DNA of 64,000 nt from Liolophura sinensis (taxonomy: Eukaryota > Mollusca > Polyplacophora > Chitonida > Chitonidae): assembly GCF_032854445.1 (NCBI RefSeq), contig NC_088302.1, positions 52,916,046-52,980,045 of the forward strand. The letters are read 5' to 3'. Positions within the stretch are counted from its first letter, which is position 1. Every line of letters begins with the position of its first letter. Made by a program: the position numbers and the translations under genes. Below are positions 27,501 to 36,590 of the stretch, one piece after another. The notes below the pieces were generated by a model. The model saw nothing but the letters and a program-made list of their open reading frames with translations, made no database searches and was not told the origin of the DNA.

Positions 27501-28939
27501 TGACCTTTTTTCGTCGCATAACACCTTGCGCAAGAATTTTCACGTATACCATGACAGTCAGTTTTGTAACTGGTGGAAAGATGAGTGCCTGGCGTAAACC
27601 ACCGACCTTTGGTGATTTACTGACAAACTTTCCCACATGTGACGTAGAGATATAAGACGAACTGCGTTAAAAGTCTCACAAGCGTCGTCAGCCCTTTAGT
27701 CACCAGGACCCCACACACAGTGAGAACGGAGGGAGTTCTGGACCTAGTATTTCACATGTTAGCATAATACAGAGTAATTTTTATTTAAATACTTAAATAT
27801 TCAAATATTAAGATTTTTAGACAATTTCGTTAGCTTACTCTCATGATAAATATCTGAGAAGAGGCAGAAAAGGCTATGTGTCCCTTTTATCTACCTAACT
27901 GGATATCGGTATGTACTTTACCATTATTTAAACCTGGAATGAAGTATGATCCAAGACTAATGGTATTTTCAGTAACTTTAATAATAACACCAAACTTTAA
28001 TCTGTTGTCAGACTGATGACATCAACCGAGGACAGATCTCCAATGTTAAGCTGATTCTCCATGGTACTCAGGAGCAGCCAGACCATGTGAAACGTGCCGG
28101 AGGACGGAGAGTGTATAACAAACACTACAACTCTGTACAGGACAACAAGCGGGCACGGGTAATAGCGATGTGACATGTGTTTGTTGGAGGGTTGGGGAAG
28201 GGGTAGTATTCTGCTTAACTGTAGCTATAGGAGAAGGTTGATTTGACCGAAATCCGAAGTTCAACCGAATTATCTCCTTAAAGATCACTTTCCCATGTAA
28301 ATGACACCCTTTTGGGCTGGTTGGGACCTCTGAAATTGGCTGTTGGAGAGTTTTGAAGATAAGATTGCTCAATCTAAGCACTTTCATGTACCTTCAAGGC
28401 AGGGATGTCCTTGTTTGTGCACATTCAATCAATGAGCTTAGAGAACATGTTAATTTGACAGACAAGTGGTCTTTACCCCAGTGCAGATTTGATGAAGCAG
28501 ACATATAAACGCCTTAGTGCATTTCTCTGTTGAACTGGGAAGAGACTTTTAAAGGTTTCAGTCAGACGTTATTTCTGTCATATACAACGTCTAATTTGAT
28601 AAGCTGTTGGCACATTGAACGGTTGTTTACTGCTTGAACAGGAAGCCAAATATCTTTGATATCAGCCCTAATTTTAATCAGCCATATAAGACAAGCATTT
28701 ATGTTTTTTCTCTTTATTTTCTGCCTTGAAAATACACGAATTAAAAACAAATACAGTATTCCAATCAAAGTTATGGTTATGTTTTACAGAATGAAGCTTT
28801 GCACGCGAGGAAAGTTGCCAGTGAAAGATTAGCTGAACAAGAGGCCTTGAAGGAGCTATTAGAAGCGGAGTTTCAGAAGTTGAGTGACAGGTCGGAATCG
28901 TACTCACTCCCGGATCTCTCCGAATATATCAGACGATGA
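423..28939 (+). CDS. PCSK1: Proprotein convertase PC1/3-like (15 coding exons)
   Basis: Subtilisin/kexin-type serine endoprotease that cuts prohormones after dibasic sites in the regulated secretory pathway. Coding exons: 423-578, 9346-9450, 15103-15237, 17215-17323, 17632-17669, 20124-20200, 20780-20868, 22592-22764, 23164-23376, 24152-24252, 24490-24729, 26692-26849, 27262-27395, 28012-28158, 28790-28939. All junctions are GT-AG and in phase, giving 2025 nt and 674 residues. A signal peptide occupies about 1-19. The prodomain ends at ARVKR (R102), with an inner RSKR site at 70-73. The catalytic domain carries Asp167 (VLDDG), His208 (KHGTRCAG), Asn309 (WASGNGG) and Ser382 (HTGTSAAAP). A P domain and a short charged helical tail follow. 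Asn309 excludes PC2, which has Asp there, and the segments [19 protein letters not shown] and VWASGNGG match PC1 rather than furin. The tail is shorter than in vertebrate PC1 (753 residues in human, from memory). Confidence 0.95.
2356..2457 (+). repeat. SINE 3'-end fragment
   Basis: Contains a diverged copy of the shared SINE tail: GGTTTCCTTCCACCATAA, then CGTATAAGTGAAATATT and an AATAAATTAAA end. The tRNA-like head is missing. Confidence 0.6.
2528..3620. repeat. Diverging minisatellite (about 32-40 bp units)
   Basis: Left units (2528-2800) are about 35-40 bp around CACCCCAGCAATGGGG. Units at 3150-3560 settle to about 32 bp around ACACCCCAGCATTGCATGTG, roughly a dozen copies. A shared CACCCCAGCA core suggests one ancestral array that has drifted. 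The long minus-strand open frames across it are products of the repeat, not genes. Confidence 0.85.
5470..5590 (-). repeat. SINE fragment, minus orientation
   Basis: Begins with ATTTATTTATTT, then GCCGTACTCC, ACGACGGCG, CAGCATTATGGTGG and AACCCACGAC. This is the reverse complement of the tail and body of the SINE at 21060, well diverged and lacking the tRNA-like head. Confidence 0.7.
7268..7344 (+). repeat. SINE 3'-end fragment
   Basis: CAGCGTAATGCTGGCCGCCG, then TATAAGTTAAATAGTCTTC, AGTACGGCGTAAAACACC and AAGTAAATAAATG. This is the 3' third of the same SINE family, truncated at its 5' end. Confidence 0.8.
9346..9450 (+). CDS. PCSK1: PCSK1-like exon 2: prodomain with inner cleavage site
   Basis: Codes residues 53-87, opening with [17 protein letters not shown] at 70-73 lies where other convertases have the second, delayed prodomain cut. 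Acceptor TTTCAG, donor GTAAGA, phase 0 on both sides. Confidence 0.92.
9451..15102 (+). other. Intron 2 of PCSK1-like gene, no recognised element
   Basis: 5.65 kb of AT-rich intron. Open frames are short and lack family resemblance, and I see no SINE tail, tandem array or RNA gene. A GA/poly-A run lies near 14820-14840. Confidence 0.5.
15103..15237 (+). CDS. PCSK1: PCSK1-like exon 3: prodomain end and mature N-terminus
   Basis: Codes residues 88-132. VFWAEQQ is almost the PC1 signature VIWAEQQ. ARVKR ends at R102, the expected autocatalytic activation site. [12 protein letters not shown] then matches the start of the catalytic domain. Confidence 0.95.
15238..17214 (+). other. Intron 3 of PCSK1-like gene, no recognised element
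   Basis: 2.0 kb without recognisable genes or mobile elements. A short perfect hairpin is present: an 11-bp stem at 16678-16688 with 16101-type partner replaced by 16701-16711, that is left arm 16678-16688 and right arm 16701-16711, with a 12-base loop. Its meaning is unknown. Confidence 0.45.
17215..17323 (+). CDS. PCSK1: PCSK1-like exon 4: catalytic Asp
   Basis: Codes residues 133-168 plus the first base of Gly169. [10 protein letters not shown] and IVITVLDDG are near-identical to PC1, and the first Asp of DDG is Asp167 of the triad. Donor GTAGGT. Confidence 0.96.
17632..17669 (+). CDS. PCSK1: PCSK1-like exon 5 (micro-exon)
   Basis: A 38-nt exon completing Gly169 and coding 170-181 ([12 protein letters not shown]). 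This matches the IExxHxDLxxNY block after the catalytic Asp. It was found from acceptor, donor and phase. Confidence 0.93.
17670..20123 (+). other. Intron 5 of PCSK1-like gene, unclassified dense block
   Basis: 2.45 kb. The part from about 18290 to 19560 differs from neighbouring intron in having many CA/AC-rich words and an open minus-strand frame at 19369-19530 whose peptide looks protein-like ([20 protein letters not shown]). It may be the remnant of a mobile element, but I cannot name the family. Confidence 0.35.
20124..20200 (+). CDS. PCSK1: PCSK1-like exon 6
   Basis: Codes residues 182-206 plus two bases of Lys207. The block [13 protein letters not shown] is the conserved calcium-binding region that precedes the active-site histidine. 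Confidence 0.95.
20780..20868 (+). CDS. PCSK1: PCSK1-like exon 7: catalytic His
   Basis: Completes Lys207 and codes 208-236. [10 protein letters not shown] contains His208 of the triad, and [18 protein letters not shown] follows the family pattern. Acceptor CTGCAG, donor GTATGA. Confidence 0.96.
20869..22591 (+). other. Intron 7 of PCSK1-like gene
   Basis: Contains the complete SINE at 21060-21328. The remainder (21345-22590) shows no gene or named repeat. Confidence 0.5.
21060..21328 (+). mobile_element. Complete tRNA-derived SINE with 15-bp target duplication
   Basis: The head has a pol III A box (TGGCTCAGTCGTTTAGCG) and a B box (GAGTTCAAGTCC). The body is GC-rich (CTGCCCGGTTTCCTCCCACC) and the tail reads GAGTACGGCGTAAAACACC followed by AAATAAATAAATAAA. 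Perfect 15-bp direct repeats TCTAATGTGACCTCA flank it at 21045-21059 and 21329-21343. The intact duplication and ends point to a fairly recent retroposition. From memory the family resembles SINEs widespread in molluscs. Confidence 0.93.
22592..22764 (+). CDS. PCSK1: PCSK1-like exon 8: substrate-pocket region
   Basis: Completes Gly237 and codes 238-294. [18 protein letters not shown]-like [12 protein letters not shown] and KTVEGPG are diagnostic convertase blocks that help form the acidic substrate pocket. Confidence 0.96.
23164..23376 (+). CDS. PCSK1: PCSK1-like exon 9: oxyanion-hole Asn
   Basis: Codes residues 295-365. VWASGNGG gives oxyanion Asn309. [19 protein letters not shown] and PWYAEKC match PC1. 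Donor GTGAGA. Confidence 0.96.
24152..24252 (+). CDS. PCSK1: PCSK1-like exon 10: catalytic Ser
   Basis: Codes residues 366-398 plus two bases of Asn399. [13 protein letters not shown] carries Ser382 of the triad. The donor is GTACGA. Its phase is confirmed because joining to exon 11 restores the family block NPTLTWRD. Confidence 0.95.
24490..24729 (+). CDS. PCSK1: PCSK1-like exon 11: end of catalytic domain
   Basis: Completes Asn399, codes 400-478 and two bases of Lys479. [15 protein letters not shown] and the [11 protein letters not shown] block are typical PC1. The P domain begins here ([10 protein letters not shown]). Confidence 0.96.
25125..26030 (+). repeat. Tandem duplication, copy 2 (exon block missing)
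   Basis: Repeats 23698-24140 at 25125-25566 and then jumps at CCTCATTCCC/TATAGTAAGCC to sequence matching 24728-25124. About 590 bp corresponding to exon 10, intron 10 and exon 11 are absent. A few small insertions are unique to this copy (25720-25850). It lies wholly inside intron 11 and is not coding. Confidence 0.85.
26418..26612 (+). repeat. SINE-like dispersed repeat (second family)
   Basis: Contains GGCGCTCAGCACTGAGAG, ACTGGTTGGCCCAGTGTC, GATACTTCAGTGGCAGCA and ends CATATGACTGAAAAATTGAT plus TTGATTCATTC. The 3' part recurs at 55629, which shows that it is dispersed. From memory similar sequences are frequent in mollusc DNA. Confidence 0.65.
26692..26849 (+). CDS. PCSK1: PCSK1-like exon 12: P domain
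   Basis: Codes residues 480-531 with split codons at both ends. INYLEHVEI matches the P-domain strand. The usual RRGDL motif reads KRGAL at 519-523. Acceptor TTTCCAG, donor GTACGT. Confidence 0.94.
27262..27395 (+). CDS. PCSK1: PCSK1-like exon 13: P domain
   Basis: Completes Gly532 and codes 533-576. [16 protein letters not shown], followed by the [11 protein letters not shown] block, is the conserved P-domain core. Donor GTGAGT. Confidence 0.96.
28012..28158 (+). CDS. PCSK1: PCSK1-like exon 14: end of P domain and linker
   Basis: Codes residues 577-625. [15 protein letters not shown] ends the P domain. [17 protein letters not shown] aligns with vertebrate RVYTSYNTVQNDRRG, so Lys622-Arg623 sits where vertebrate PC1 is itself trimmed. 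Confidence 0.93.
28790..28939 (+). CDS. PCSK1: PCSK1-like exon 15: C-terminal helical tail
   Basis: Codes residues 626-674 and the TGA stop at 28937-28939. The tail is rich in Glu, Lys, Leu and Ala and looks like an amphipathic helix, ending DLSEYIRR. Vertebrate PC1 also uses C-terminal helices for granule sorting, so a similar role is inferred here. Confidence 0.88.
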   Translation, partial: NEALHARKVASERLAEQEALKELLEAEFQKLSDRSESYSLPDLSEYIRR

Positions 28940-30107
28940 CGACATTTATGACCTATTTTTGAGAAGTTACAGAATGGATAAGAAATAGAAGTGTCGAGTA
29001 TGCTGGTATGGTCCTCGAGGCTCAACTATACTCAAATAAAGATTTCTATAGGGATTTAACTCTACTTCCGCTAATTGATCATGAAAGAAAAAAAAACTGG
29101 AATTAGCAGCTAATCGTATAAATAAAATGGTGGATGGCTGCAGCGCGACAAAGTTGCTGACCACTCTTCAAGAAGTTTTACAGGTCCCCAGACAATATGG
29201 TTTCTTCTTCTAAACCCACGTCGCAAAAAAACCCAGCAATGTTGGCATCATGAAAATTAAGGTCAGCAGACACTATTTGCAGTCACCAATAAAAACGCAC
29301 AAAAAGGCATGGTCTTCGCCTTTTATAGAAAAAAATCAAGCGATTTGGAAATATGCCATTAGATTATTACTATATACGTATAGGCATGTACACGTCAAAT
29401 AGCGCCAAATATTAATGCAATGCGCATTCAACCATCAGTCTTTTCTAACACTCCCTGAGGAAACTAGAATTCAAGGCAGTTTCGTGAATTAGGGTATCAT
29501 ATGATAGCTATGTACATGTAGGCAAGAAGATGGTATACACATGCATAAACTTTCAGTTAACATTCAGCCAAATTAAAAAATTATGTAACAATAAACTATT
29601 AACCTACCACCAAAAAGAATATTTATATCACGTTTTCATCCAAACAGTTGTATAAAAAAAACCTTAATTTTATTTTGTGAGCCATTACTTTGCCTGTACA
29701 AAGTCATTGTTATATGCATATATTCTGATGAATGCTGTTTAAGAAGCAAACCATGGAAACAACACACTTCTCTGTAAATACATCAATTTGGTTTTTGTTC
29801 TTTAAAATCTAGCTTTTATAATTTGACCACCCCTGTGATAGAATTGTGACCTGTCAACGTTACCAGCTGATAAGGCTTGACAAATAAAGCATCGTAAAGG
29901 AAATAGTGTTCTTTCTGGCGTCTCCAGTATTTCTGGACACTGTAGTACAAGTACCTTCCACGAGCAGTCGTTATACCTGTTACATATTTATGTGCTATAA
30001 AATGTGGTATGACATCCTTCCATGGCAACAAAATGGCGATTTATTCATTTTCAACGCAGTTTCACGACGTTCCCAAGTTTGTTTTGCCTACACGTTGACT
30101 ATCTGAT
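28940..30107 (+). other. 3' UTR / flank of PCSK1-like gene
   Basis: AT-rich sequence after the convertase stop, with the candidate poly(A) signals noted. No other gene or element is visible. Confidence 0.4.
29035..29040 (+). terminator. Candidate poly(A) signal of PCSK1-like gene
   Basis: AATAAA 96 nt after the stop codon. A second AATAAA follows at 29121-29126. Which one is used cannot be told from sequence. Confidence 0.45.
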
Positions 30108-30685
30108 TTTATCTGCTGTTTGGTAACGCTAACTATCTGATCACCTTGACTGTCTGCTAACGGTGGCTGTTTGGTCACGGTAACTATCTGGTCACCTTGA
30201 CTGTCTGCTAACGGTGGCTCTTTGGTAACGCTAACTATCTGGTCACCTTGACTGTCTGCTAACCGTGGCTGTTTGGTAACGCTAACTATCTGGTCACTGA
30301 GGCTATTTGATAGCTACGGTAACTGATTGTCACGGTACCTGTCTGGTAACTGTGGCTATTTGATAGCGGTGACTGCCTGGTCACGGTAACTGTCTGGTAA
30401 CTGCAAATGTCTGGCCACGGTGACTGTCTGGTCGCTGGCTGTTTGGCAACGGTGACTACGTGGTAACAGTAACTGTCTGATCACGGCAACTGTCTGGTCA
30501 CGGTGACTTTCTGGTGACGGTAACTCTCTGACCACGGTAACTGCCTGGCCACGATGACTGTCTGGTGACGGTAGCTATCTGGCCACTGTAACTGTCTGGC
30601 CACTGTAACTGTCTGACCACGATGACTGTCTGGTCACGGTAGCTGTCCGGTCACGGTAACTGTCTGGTCACTGTGATTGTCAGCA
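30108..30685. repeat. 17-bp minisatellite with 51-bp higher-order period
   Basis: The basic unit is about ACTGTCTGGTCACGGTA (17 bp). The left part (30130-30290) repeats as 51-bp blocks made of three distinct 17-mers. The right part is simpler 17-mers with substitutions. About 34 units in all. Confidence 0.85.
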
Positions 30686-32586
30686 GTTAACAGACGTTTG
30701 GTCAAATAACATATTCCATAAAATCGTATAATTTACAAGTGGTATAAGTGGTAAATAACTGAATACTAATAAAGCTCGTATCATCTTGTTTTCTGTAAAT
30801 AACAAAGACCATAACGTCACAATTAATACAATAGTACCTACATCGGCGGCGGGCCAAACTTCGTTAACTTTACGTAAATATTTTTCGGTTGACGAAATTC
30901 TGATGCTGTCCAAGTGGGTGGGTTGGTTACATTTGTGTTGTTGTTTGCGATGTTATGGTCTTTAAATTCCCACATAATAAGGTGATATGAATTCAGAATT
31001 ACTTTAAGATCACGAGACACTTCGTTTTATGGCGTATAACGTTGAGACTTGATCGGTCAGTTATTTTATGAGAAATATTTCTCTCTTAAAAGGGAAAAAG
31101 ACAGCCGCAAAGTGAAGTGTGTAACCAGCAAAACCAAAACAACAGCATGCATGTGTATAGGTGTGTGCTTTGAGCTACATACTGGGGACAGACATTTAGA
31201 CGTAATGTTGACTGTCTTAAAGGATAACAGGCATCTGCAATATAATTAAACCAACGCTTTAATGTATGAATATTGTTGGGCTGCCGAGGCCTACTTCTTC
31301 TTCAACAATTGTCTGCCATTATCTGCACCATTACGAAACAATAGTTAGACCTCACTACAGATTTTCGTCGTCCTTCTCACCAGTACTCTGCCTCGCACTC
31401 TTGCTTGTGTCAACCATTCCGTATGTCCGTTATGTTCCCTGTAGGAACCGCCATTGACTCACTGGTGTGGACCTCTGATTTCGAGGTTTGCGGGTTGCTC
31501 TAAATCATGGACTCGTAGTTTGTGATGTATATCAAACAAAAATACTAGTAAACCAAAGATAGCTTTGGCGTTTTATAGACACTAACCTCAGTTTTCAATG
31601 ATGTTAGGAAGTCGATATTCTAGGTATGACAACTTCCAATTTCAAAAACGCGGTCCTGATAATTTCCAGGAAGAATACATATAAATATCTTAATCCTGCT
31701 TTCATTGCATTTATCCTCTCGGCAATGCGGTCGCGCTGAGTTCAACCTGCAGCGGATGGTCGCTGATTTCCCGCGAGTCCGGTCCGGTTTCCTCCCGCCA
31801 TAACGCTGGCCGCCGTCGTATAAGTGAAATATTCGAGTACGGCGTAAAACACTCATAAAAGTAAATCAAGTAAGTTTCAATATGTATGTCGAAGTTGGAC
31901 ATGTACCTACTATATGCTTGGTCCTCGAGGATATTGGTACATGTATAGGCTATATTATATATCTTCATAAAATGGTAATCTGGTATTTATATAAATCGAT
32001 AATCTATTCTCAGATTTTATCGCGATTACGCTATTCTGTTCCGTAAAGATTTAACGTCACTCTCAACATGATTTCTGTGAAACTAGCCCACGATAGTTAC
32101 TTGCGCAAGGCCGACTCCTAAGGCGACATATTTATATTGCCGTGTGACATGAAGACCATATATTAGTAGGCCAGTATGATGACTAAACCAGTCACTGCAC
32201 AGTGACTCCAGGCAGACCAGAACTATCCCCTCGTTCTTAACAAAGCTAAGCTGGGGAAGACTCAAGTTTTCCACTTTTTAAGCCAGACAAGCATGGCTGG
32301 CCTCCAACCTGATTCTACGGTCTTGTGAGCTCGTATCTATTAAGCAACTTAAGACTAAAATCATCAATTGCAAGTGATTAAAACGACGTAGGGCCAGCTC
32401 AGAACAGGAAAGAATTCAAGACTGTGGTTAGTACACTGTTCTGCAGTAAAGAATTAGTGCGCATGTTTAAACTTCCTATGGCGGAAACATTTTAACATTT
32501 TCACTTTCAAATTTTGGTAGAATTTCCCTGAGATGCGTTCGCATTGCACTATCTGTGTCCGTGTCCGTGTCCGTGGGGTGATAGCT
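30686..32586. other. Intergenic, no gene seen
   Basis: Apart from the SINE fragment at 31714 there is nothing I can name in these 1.9 kb. Confidence 0.5.
31714..31870 (+). repeat. SINE copy with internal deletion
   Basis: CCTCTCGGCAATGCGGTCG, then GAGTTCAACCTGCAG, GGTTTCCTCCCGCCATAA, GCTGGCCGCCGTCGTATAAG and GTACGGCGTAAAACACT. It is the body and tail of the 21060-type SINE with the middle shortened and the head missing. Confidence 0.8.
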
Positions 32587-35500
32587 GCTCGTGGAATGGA
32601 AGACATCGTCAGGGCCCTGGCTCATGCTGCACGTGCTCGTGGAATGGAAGACATCGTGTCAATCTCCTCTGCCATTGGCCAGGGCCCTGGCTCATGCTGC
32701 ACGTGTACGTGGAATGGAAGACATCGTATCAATCTTCTCTGCCACTGGCCAGAGCCCTGACTCATGCTGCACGTGTACATGGAATGGAAGATATCGTGTC
32801 AATCTCCTCTGCCATTGTCCAGGGCCCTGGCTCATGCTGCACGTGTACATGGAATGGAAGACATCGTGTCAATCTCCTCTGCCATTGGCCAGGGCCCTGG
32901 CTCATGCTGCACGTGTAGGTGGAATGGAAGACATTGTGGCAATCTCCTCTGCCATTGGCCAAGGCCCTGGCTCATGCTGCACGTGTAGGTGGAATGGAAG
33001 ACATCGTGTCAATCTCCTCTGCCATTGGCCAGGGCCCTGGCTCATGCTGCACGTGTACGTGGAATGGAAGACATCATGTCAATCTCCTCTGCCATTGGCC
33101 AGGGCCCTGGCTCATGCTGCACGTGTAGGTGGAATGGAAGACATCGTGTCAATCTCCTCTGCCATTGGCCAGGGCCCTGGCTCATGCTGCACGTGTACAT
33201 GGAATGGAAGACATCGTGTCAATCTCCTCTGCCATTGGCCAGGGTCCTGGCTCATGCTGCATGTGTAGGTGGAATGGAAGACATCGTGTCAATCTCCTCT
33301 GCCACTGGCCAGAGCCCTGGCTCATGCTGCACGTGTAGGTGGAATGGAAGACATCATGGCAATCTCCTCTGCCATTGGCCAGGGCCCTGGCTCATGCTGG
33401 ACGTGTAGGTGGAATGGAAGACATCGTGTCAATCTCCTCTGCCATTGGCCAGGGCCCTGGCTCATGCTGCACGTGTACGTGGAATGGAAGACATCGTGTC
33501 AATCTCCTCTGCCATTGGCCAAGGCCCTGGCTCATGCTGCACGTGTAGGTGGAATGGAAGACATCGTGTCAATCTCCTCTGCCATTGGCCAGGGCCCTGG
33601 CTCATGCTGCACGTGTACGTGGAATGGAAGACATCATGTCAATCTCCTCTGCCATTGGCCAGGGCCCTGGCTCATGCTGCACGTGTACGTGGAATGGAAG
33701 ACATCGTGTCAATCTCCTCTGCCATTGGCCAGGGCCCTGGCTCATGCTGCACGTGTACATGGAATGGAAGACATCGTGTCAATCTCCTCGGCCATTGGCC
33801 AGGGCCCTGGCTCTTGCTGCACGTGTACGTGGAATGGAAGACATCGTGTCAATCTCCTCTGCCATTGGCCAGGGCCCTGGCTCATGCTGCACGTGTACAT
33901 GGAATGGAAGACATCGTGTCAATCTCCTCTGCCACTGGCCAGAGCCCTGGCTCATGCTGCACGTGTAGGTGGAATGGAAGACATCGTGTCAATCTCCACT
34001 GCCACTGGCCAGGGTCCTGGCTCATGCTGCACGTGTAGGTGGAATGGAAGACATCGTGTCAATCTCCTCTGTCACTGGCCAGAGCCCTGGCTCATGCTGC
34101 ACGTGTAGGTGGAATGGAAGACATCGTGTCAATCTCCTCTGCCACTGGCCAGGGCCCTGGCTCATGCTGCACGTGTACATGGAATGGAAGACATCGTGTC
34201 AATCTCCTCTGCCATTGGCCAGAGCCCTGGCTCATGCTGCACGTGTACATGGAATGGAAGACATCGTGTCAATCTCCTCTGCCATTGGCCAGGGCCCTGG
34301 CTCATGCTGCACGTGTACGTGGAATGGAAGACATCGTGTCAATCTCCTCTGCCATTGGCCAGGGCCCTGGCTCATGCTGCACGTGTACGTGGAATGGAAG
34401 ACATCGTGTCAATCTCCTCTGCCACTGGCCAGAGCCCTGGCTCATGCTGCACGTGTACATGGAATGGAAGACATCGTGTCAATCTCCTCTGCCATTGGCC
34501 AGGGCCCTGGCTCATGCTGCACGTGTAGGTGGAATGGAAGACATCATGTCAATCTCCTCTGCCATTGGCCAAGGCCCTGGCTCACGCTGCACGTGTAGGT
34601 GGAATGGAAGACATCGTGTCAATCTCCTCTGCCACTGGCCAGAGCCCTGGCTCATGCTGCACGTGTAGGTGGAATGGAAGACATCGTGTCAATCTCCTCT
34701 GTCACTGGCCAGGGCCCTGGCTCATGCTGCACGTGTAGGTGGAATGGAAGACATCGTGTCAATCTCCTCTGCCACTGGCCAGAGCCCTGGCTCACGCTGC
34801 ACGTGTACATGGAATGGAAGACATCGTGTCAATCTCCTCTGCCATTGGCCAGAGCCCTGGCTCATGCTGCACGTGTACATGGAATGGAAGACATCGTGTC
34901 AATCTCCTCTGCCACTGGCCAGAGCCCTGGCTCATGCTGCACGTGTAGGTGGAATGGAAGACATCGTGTCAATCTCCTCTGCCACTGGCCAGGGTCCTGG
35001 CTCATGCTGCACGTGTAGGTGGAATGGAAGACATCGTGTCAATCTCCTCTGTCACTGGCCAGAGCCCTGGCTCATGCTGCACATGTAGGTGGAATGGAAG
35101 ACATCGTGTCAATCTCCTCTGCCACTGGCCAGGGCCCTGGCTCATGCTGCACGTGTACGTGGAATGGAAGACATCGTGTCAATCTCCTCTGCCATTGGCC
35201 TGGGCCCTGGCTCATGCTGCACGTGTAGGTGGAATGGAAGACATCATGTCAATCTCCTCTGCCATTGGCCAGAGCCCTGGCTCATGCTGCACGTGTAGGT
35301 GGAATGGAAGACATCGTATCAATCTCCTCTGCCATTGGCCAGGGCCCTGGCTCATGCTGCACGTGTAGGTGGAATGGAAGACATCGTATCAATCTCCTCT
35401 GCCATTGGCCAGGGCCCTGGCTCATGCTGCACGTGTAGGTGGAATGGAAGACATCATGTCAATCTCCTCTGCCATTGGCCAGGGCCCTGGCTCATGCTGC

Positions 35501-35715
35501 ACGTGTAGGTGGAATGGAAGACATCGTGGCAATCTCCTCTGCCATTGGCCAGAGCCCTGACTCATGCTGCACGTGTAGGTGGAATGGAAGACACCGTGGC
35601 AATCTCCTCTGCCATTGGCCAGGGCCCTGGCTCATGCTGCACGTGTACATGGAATGGAAGACATCGTGTCAATCTCCTCTGCCATTGGCCAGGGCCCTGG
35701 CTCATGCTGCACGTG
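32587..35715. repeat. 70-bp minisatellite, about 44 copies
   Basis: Near-identical 70-bp units containing CACGTG, GGAATGGAAGACATCG, CAATCTCCTCTGCC and GGCCAGGGCCCTGGCTCATG. Each unit varies at two main places: the triplet after GTGTA (CGT, GGT or CAT), and ATTGGCCAGGG versus ACTGGCCAGAG. Because 70 is not a multiple of three, and only one phase of each 210 bp hits a stop, many overlapping 69-codon frames appear; they are artefacts. The first unit is partial and the array ends abruptly at 35715. Confidence 0.97.
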
Positions 35716-36590
35716 AACAGTCACATGTATTCTTGTCAACAGTAATAGCGTTTACTGAATTATTTTACATATATTCAATTTACAAAAGCAAATAAACAAT
35801 ACTTGATTACAAATGCAATTTTATTCATAAAATCTGGAAAGTGTAAGAAAATAAAGACGAAACAAGCGAAGAAATGAACACCAAGATAAAGAATAGTGTG
35901 GGTGCAGATATGTACACTCAAAGTAGTGAAATTCCTTACGAGGTGTGATGAGCTTACACCGTGAAAATAGCTTGATCCACATTAAGCATGATGTTAATGC
36001 AAAACTCACTGTATTAAGATGGTTCTGTACCAGATTCTCACATAGCCTGAACACCTTCACCAATAGTTACCCCACTTCTAATGTAGAAACACATAAAAAA
36101 CAGTGTCACACAAACGTTTTGTCTTTTTGCTCTGCCAAGGTATGTGTGTTTTACAAAATGATTCACTTTTCCATTGGGACTTACCAAGAACGCATCTGTT
36201 AAAGCCACCTGTGAGTGTACAATTGCCTGCATGTACAGTAACTAATATACCACATGTTCAGTCACTGGAAGATGCAGATAAAACCGAACTGCCTATAACG
36301 GCAAAAGGCACTTTATTTTCATTTAACTGGCTCAATACATGGATTATACTCAGGCTGTTATTTCCAGAGCATCATGAGATACAAATAATCAAATCTCAAC
36401 CAAAAATGTTTTCAGACTTGGACATATTCAAAACATAATGTTATATTTGTGCAGTGTTCATATGTAAAAAAAATTATTCAATTAATACCATATAAGTGTG
36501 AAGTTGATGAAACTAAAGAAAACCAGGCCTTTCACATTACATTCACATAGGACTGAGAGCGCAATGCTTTGCTGAACTCACTCGTTCAAT
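35716..36590. other. Flank between 70-bp array and canopy gene
   Basis: AT-rich sequence. AATAAA on the minus strand occurs at 36312-36317 and 35822-35827, possible poly(A) signals for the canopy transcript. Open frames on both strands look random. Confidence 0.4.

Noticed and set aside
423-28939. Identity as PC2 or furin
   Set aside because: PC2 has Asp at the oxyanion position, while this protein has Asn309. Furin lacks the VxWAEQQ and KLDLHVIP blocks and normally has a Cys-rich domain and membrane segment, both absent here.
32533-35795. Many open frames up to 279 codons on the plus strand
   Set aside because: They come from the 70-bp array read in rotating phase. No ATG context, splice logic or non-repeat coding sequence accompanies them.
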